Below are positions 61,100 to 64,000 of a stretch of DNA of 64,000 nucleotides, piece by piece; the stretch's first letter is position 1; every line of letters begins with the position of its first letter. The stretch comes from JAFGXT01 sp963677165. Lineage in GTDB: Bacteria > Verrucomicrobiota > Lentisphaeria > Victivallales > SZUA-371. The position numbers and the translations under genes are program-made. The stretch covers positions 5,394,001 through 5,458,000 of the forward strand of contig CAXXSX010000002.1 in NCBI GenBank assembly GCA_963677165.2, in the 5' to 3' direction. Below the pieces are notes generated by a model. It saw nothing but the letters and a program-made list of their open reading frames with translations. It was not told the origin of the DNA and searched no databases.

Positions 61100-62325
61100 T
61101 GCGCGTCCTCGTTTTTCAGTGCGTCATAATATATCCATTGCTTGACATGAGAAATGAAAGAGCGTAGAGCATTTGGTTTCGTATACACCACAACCAACAT
61201 ACCGGGTTTAACCGATGACAGCTCTGCTTTGTCAAAAGCAAGGAAAATATTCCGTGACAACGGAACGCCCGTAGTCATATCACTCACATCGGTCAGGACA
61301 TAATTAATAAACGGATGACGTGAGCCGGGAAAACGCTCGACATCTTTTGTCTGTACAGTTCCCAAATAGATGCCCTGTGCTCCAAAAGGAGAGTCACTGA
61401 GCTTTTCAGGCAGCAGCTTAAACCATGCCGAACTCCAGACCGGCATACGTAGATTCAACCACGCTTTGATATCCGCCCATAAAACATCGTATTTCTTGTG
61501 TCTCATAAAGTAAACGGCTTGATCTTTCAGTCCGAATGCTGTAAGAGGATAAGTACTCACGCTGTAGTCTCGCACCATATCAAAGTCCAGCCCCATATGG
61601 TCAATAAACAACGAAAAGCCCTTTCCGTCTATATTATAACGGAATCCGGTCCTTTTAAACGTAATACTTCCTTGATCTATCCTGTTTTCAAAATGTTTTT
61701 TGACTGCGCTTCTTAACGCTGTTTCAAGCCGGGACAGCAACCATTCCTTCGGATGTTTTCCGGGAAGTTTTCCCGTAATTTTACAGGTAAAGTTATCGAA
61801 ATCATGCCATTCGTATCGAATACGCTCATATTTCCGTTTTTCAGGATTGAACGCAAAAACGGAAAAGTATTTCATCATCATTCCAGAGCGTCCCGAGCAT
61901 TCAAGCTGATAATATCCATTCTTTGGTTTATAAACAAAATCATAGAGTCCCAGAAAACTACCTATGCAATGGAATTTACCATCCTTCCCCTGCTGAAAAC
62001 ATTCATATTCAGCCCCTACCCTTTCCCGGAACCGAACATCTTCAATGATCCATTCCAGTACTCCATCGTTATTCAAATCAATCTTTACTACGGGAAATTC
62101 GCTTACTTTTCTGAAAGACGAGCTCCTATAGAGTTCTTTAATAATTTCGGCAGGAATATCTTTTTTCTGAATTTTCTCCCACTTCAATTTGACATCAACT
62201 GGTTCCGGCCTGACATACCCATCCTCAGGCACCAGCCAATAGTTTGGAACATCGGCCAAAGAAATATTCCATAGAACCAATGTTATAAACAAACTGAATC
62301 CCAGCTTTATCATTTTATTTGACAT
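61096..62325 (-). CDS. Exported protein of unknown function, partner of the preceding ORF
   Basis: The 409-residue product has a signal peptide (LGFSLFITLVLWNISLA) and a VKIDLNNDGVLEWII segment resembling the DxNxDG calcium loop of FG-GAP/VCBS-type repeats. The rest is unrecognised and includes FNPEKRKYERIRYEW and LSSVKPGMLVVVYTK. It is coupled by a 4-bp overlap to the 60008-61099 gene. Confidence 0.65.
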   Translation of the reverse strand: MSNKMIKLGFSLFITLVLWNISLADVPNYWLVPEDGYVRPEPVDVKLKWEKIQKKDIPAEIIKELYRSSSFRKVSEFPVVKIDLNNDGVLEWIIEDVRFRERVGAEYECFQQGKDGKFHCIGSFLGLYDFVYKPKNGYYQLECSGRSGMMMKYFSVFAFNPEKRKYERIRYEWHDFDNFTCKITGKLPGKHPKEWLLSRLETALRSAVKKHFENRIDQGSITFKRTGFRYNIDGKGFSLFIDHMGLDFDMVRDYSVSTYPLTAFGLKDQAVYFMRHKKYDVLWADIKAWLNLRMPVWSSAWFKLLPEKLSDSPFGAQGIYLGTVQTKDVERFPGSRHPFINYVLTDVSDMTTGVPLSRNIFLAFDKAELSSVKPGMLVVVYTKPNALRSFISHVKQWIYYDALKNEDAQ

Positions 62326-62342
62326 GCTCCCCCCATATTTTT

Positions 62343-63278
62343 TTATTGACCCGCCAGATATGCCTGAATACGTACCTTTACGTTATCTTTTAAGTTATTG
62401 AACCAGAATGCATAATCATATTTATGATATACTTCGGCCGGAAAACGTCCGAGGTTCACCAGATCGATTTTGGGCGACGACGGCTGTTTCATATCAGTCA
62501 CCACCAGCATCCCTTTTTCCTGATCGACATGAGCCCCGGCAAAATGCTCAATTTCCTCGGTCAAAGTACCTTCGCTATCTTTGAAAAATTTGGCTCCGGC
62601 ATGTTCCTCGCGAGTTGCCGGTGTGGAATCATTCTTCCAGTTCAGGGGATTGATGGAGATCGCGCCCGGCAGCAGCACCGGCGAACCGGTCGCTCCCGGC
62701 CCTTCCGTGTTGTAGGTAATGATTACACCAGTATCATCCGCTCCCTGAGCACGTTTCATCCAGGGATAAGTTTTTAAATCCTCCTGCGTCACGGAATATC
62801 CGATGAGATAAGCGGCAACAAGACGCTTCTGCAGTTCAGGATCATTAAACCGCTCTCGCATCAGGTTGATCAGCGTCATGGTTCCCTGACTGTGTCCGGC
62901 AAGAATAAAAGGACGGTTCGGGTTAAGATTTTTCAGATAATAATCGAAAGCGTTTTCGACATCCCCGGCACCAAGCTGGAAACTCGGATCGATATACATA
63001 TTGGTTCCGCCTGCTGCGGTAAACGTGTCCTGCACCGCTCCGGACTGCTGACGATAAAACGGAGCAAACAAATTGGCATATTCCGAATATACTCCACCCT
63101 GGGCTACGGTAAGGCCTTTGGCAAAACCGCGAAGCCGGGGCACGGAGATATCCATATTATCAGAATCTTTGTCGCTAAAAATAGTCGGATGCACATAAAA
63201 AACATCAACGGGTTTATCAATTTTTTCGGGCTTCACAACCCAGCTGAAGTCATTCGTATAATCGGGAGAGCTGTTCAT
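62343..63278 (-). CDS. DUF3089 alpha/beta-hydrolase
   Basis: The 311-residue protein has the alpha/beta-hydrolase elbow LAGHSQGTMTLINLM, the family opening KPVDVFYVHPTIF, and a downstream FAGAHVDQEKG segment that may hold the catalytic His. DUF3089 proteins are serine hydrolases of unknown substrate. There is no clear signal peptide from this start. An AGGA box precedes the ATG. Confidence 0.83.
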   Translation of the reverse strand: MNSSPDYTNDFSWVVKPEKIDKPVDVFYVHPTIFSDKDSDNMDISVPRLRGFAKGLTVAQGGVYSEYANLFAPFYRQQSGAVQDTFTAAGGTNMYIDPSFQLGAGDVENAFDYYLKNLNPNRPFILAGHSQGTMTLINLMRERFNDPELQKRLVAAYLIGYSVTQEDLKTYPWMKRAQGADDTGVIITYNTEGPGATGSPVLLPGAISINPLNWKNDSTPATREEHAGAKFFKDSEGTLTEEIEHFAGAHVDQEKGMLVVTDMKQPSSPKIDLVNLGRFPAEVYHKYDYAFWFNNLKDNVKVRIQAYLAGQ

Positions 63279-63383
63279 GATGATTCCTTATTCGAGTGTT
63301 TATGATATCCTGAATAAAGGTAACATGTTTTACTCTAAAATCAAAGAGCAGCCAACTCCGGCATAATATTATCACAAATTATA

Positions 63384-64000
63384 CTATTTATAGACCTTCT
63401 GGTCATAGCTTTCAATCGGCATGCCAGTTCCGTAATCCAATGGTTCAGGCGTAAATCCAGGATCGCCATACTTGTAACGCTTGTTTCCAGTATAATGGAA
63501 CGTCTGTTCGGGAACATCCTTTCGCCAGGGACGATTCTCCCAGTGATAACCACGGAAACAGTCGCGTGATTCACTCATCCATTGCAGGATTTTATCATGA
63601 AGTTCATCGCGAATAGCGGCATATTCCGGCGAGTCAATAAGGTTCACCAGTTCATCGGGATCTTTTTTCAGGTCGTATAACTCATCCGTATCCAACAGAT
63701 TGATACACAATTTGTAGTCTTCTGTTACACAGGCCCGGTAAGGAGCAAAACCGCCATGACCATCATGCGCCATAGTAAAACGTCCGAACTCAATAAATAC
63801 GTCCCCATCTGTTCCGGGATCTTTAAGCAGCGGAATCATGCTTTTACCTTCCAGAATCGGCGACAATTCGCAGCCCATATAATCCAGAATCGTCGGGGTC
63901 ATATCAATATGCGATACCGGTTTGGAATATCTGACGCCCGGTTCGATCAACCCTTTTTTACGCATCAGCAACGGCACTCCGGTGATCTCCTCATAAGACG
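63384..64000 (-). CDS. C-terminal part of an arylsulfatase-type sulfatase, truncated by window edge
   Basis: The minus-strand frame is open to the end of the window (first visible residues YEEITGVPLLMRKKG) and stops at 63384. The visible 200 or so residues are the C-terminal half of a type I sulfatase: VSHIDMTPTILDYMG, ELYDLKKDPDELVNLID and the WxxxTxD-like ending. The formylglycine motif CxPSR would lie outside the window. PVC genomes carry many such sulfatases for sulfated polysaccharides. Confidence 0.87.
   Translation of the reverse strand, partial: SYEEITGVPLLMRKKGLIEPGVRYSKPVSHIDMTPTILDYMGCELSPILEGKSMIPLLKDPGTDGDVFIEFGRFTMAHDGHGGFAPYRACVTEDYKLCINLLDTDELYDLKKDPDELVNLIDSPEYAAIRDELHDKILQWMSESRDCFRGYHWENRPWRKDVPEQTFHYTGNKRYKYGDPGFTPEPLDYGTGMPIESYDQKVYK

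Overview
The window is a chromosomal stretch of a Gram-negative bacterium, most likely a member of the PVC superphylum near Lentisphaerota (Victivallis/Lentisphaera-like). This is inferred from several traits seen together: many pseudopilin-like secreted proteins with a FTLIELLVVIAIIAIL-type head, sulfatases and glycoside hydrolases, a DUF5054 GH38-like enzyme, Ser/Thr kinases linked to an ECF sigma factor, GTP-type PEP carboxykinase and a GntR/LacI-like regulator. No rRNA or other decisive marker is present, so the assignment stays tentative.

Layout. 1-10.6 kb: the tail of a GT-C glycosyltransferase, rlmN, a membrane phosphoglycerol-transferase-like sulfatase-fold protein, a PatB/MalY aminotransferase, the ABC-F ATPase uup, a heparinase II/III-like protein and a SulP transporter with a C-terminal frameshift. 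10.6-20.9 kb: an AlbA_2 regulator, a sialate O-acetylesterase lipoprotein, pckG, a zinc-ribbon Ser/Thr kinase, and an amtB-PII nitrogen operon preceded by a good sigma-54 promoter match. 20.9-23.4 kb: an AT-rich accessory island with a transposase tail, two identical 69-bp hairpin elements, a frame-disrupted gene and an ankyrin lipoprotein. 23.4-31.8 kb: a leftward carbohydrate locus with a GntR-type regulator, three pseudopilin-like proteins, a GH10 xylanase, a GH38-like DUF5054 enzyme and a GH29 fucosidase. 32.2-32.8 kb: an integrase-type transposase fragment.

32.9-44.1 kb: envelope and core genes, including a PEBP protein, icd, an EIIA-CBS regulator fused in an operon to a NhaD/ArsB-type antiporter, acyltransferases, lipoproteins, a hemolysin III-like protein and a second GT-C glycosyltransferase that overlaps it tail to tail. 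44.2-47.9 kb: a GH31 glycosidase divergent from an AraC regulator. 47.9-54.4 kb: a leftward envelope operon (lytic transglycosylase, DUF3047, LysE exporter, OlsB-like N-acyltransferase, PlsC-like acyltransferase, CobS-like membrane protein) behind aspS. 54.6-55.6 kb: two tandem tRNA-Val(TAC) genes, an AraC remnant and a small gene. 55.8-59.9 kb: an ECF sigma factor, a small zinc-binding putative anti-sigma, a transmembrane Ser/Thr kinase, a pseudopilin-like protein and a ferredoxin. 60-64 kb: two unknown exported proteins, a DUF3089 hydrolase and the C-terminal part of a sulfatase.

The strongest candidates for something undescribed are the ornithine-lipid-like operon carrying a CobS homologue that has lost its acidic motif, the sigma/zinc-finger/kinase/pseudopilin locus, and the EIIA-CBS-antiporter operon. 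Three reading-frame breaks in the window all act as -1 shifts at short homopolymers, so base-calling error must be excluded before they are read as biology.
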